Source: Membranipora membranacea (Eukaryota; Bryozoa; Gymnolaemata; Cheilostomatida; Membraniporidae). From it: a stretch of DNA of 64,000 nt. A program made the translations under genes and the position numbers. Positions within the stretch are counted from its first letter, which is position 1; each line of letters opens with the position of its first letter. Positions 63,974 through 64,000 of this stretch are shown one piece after another. The stretch lies in contig OU612073.1 in assembly GCA_914767715.1 (NCBI GenBank), positions 5,890,001 to 5,954,000 on the forward strand. The letters are read 5' to 3'. The notes below the pieces were generated by a model. It had not been told where the DNA came from and searched no databases. It was given only the letters and a program-made list of their open reading frames with translations.

Positions 63974-64000
63974 CTGAAAAAACACAAAATTGTTAGTTTG

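Overview
The window is AT-rich animal DNA. Genes are split into small exons with consensus GT-AG junctions, separated by introns of about 0.1-2 kb, and the intervening DNA is littered with SINE-, LINE- and hAT-like debris. Nothing identifies the species. Membrane-anchored GMC oxidoreductases, a secreted CAP/EGF/ShKT protein, and a somatomedin-B-bearing Methuselah-like receptor with C-A-x-C-N ectodomain motifs together suggest a marine invertebrate, perhaps a lophotrochozoan (inference, weak). All gene models are my own exon reconstructions from conserved protein blocks plus splice sites. Every exon set closes in frame.

Layout. (1) 572-8898, minus: GMC oxidoreductase A, 11 exons, 641 aa, with a 1.25-kb inverted-repeat transposon in intron 6. 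(2) 8899-12662: bidirectional intergenic region whose two halves are diverged inverted copies of each other; it holds an hAT MITE with an exact 8-bp target duplication and tRNA-derived SINEs. (3) 12663-19444, plus: GMC oxidoreductase B, also 11 exons and 641 aa. (4) About 17.8-37.3 kb and about 37.3-56.8 kb: two head-to-tail copies of a roughly 19.4-kb block, a few percent diverged. Each copy carries the 3' end of a B-type gene, about 7 kb of repeat-rich DNA, a CAP gene (plus), and a GMC gene on the minus strand. (5) 59506-63973, minus: Methuselah-like 7TM receptor, 5' end beyond the window.

The duplication starts in a (GTGA)n tract inside intron 8 of gene B and ends between exons 1 and 2 of the minus-strand GMC gene. 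Copy 1 therefore keeps an intact B but has a headless GMC gene (D, exons 2-11). Copy 2 has a B fragment (exons 9-11) and an intact GMC gene (E). D has also lost its exon-2 splice donor, and both fragments carry substitutions at conserved sites. The CAP genes differ as well: copy 1 encodes CAP-(EGF-ShKT)x2 (391 aa), while copy 2 encodes CAP-EGF-ShKT (309 aa) with a hybrid EGF exon, the signature of deletion between repeated exons. Because the junction sits on a microsatellite and divergence is at the level of allelic variation in many marine invertebrates, a false (haplotig) duplication in the assembly must be excluded.

The GMC enzymes are predicted FAD-dependent alcohol/choline/sugar oxidoreductases tethered by an N-terminal hydrophobic segment. 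The CAP proteins are predicted secreted. No common pathway linking them is visible beyond linkage.
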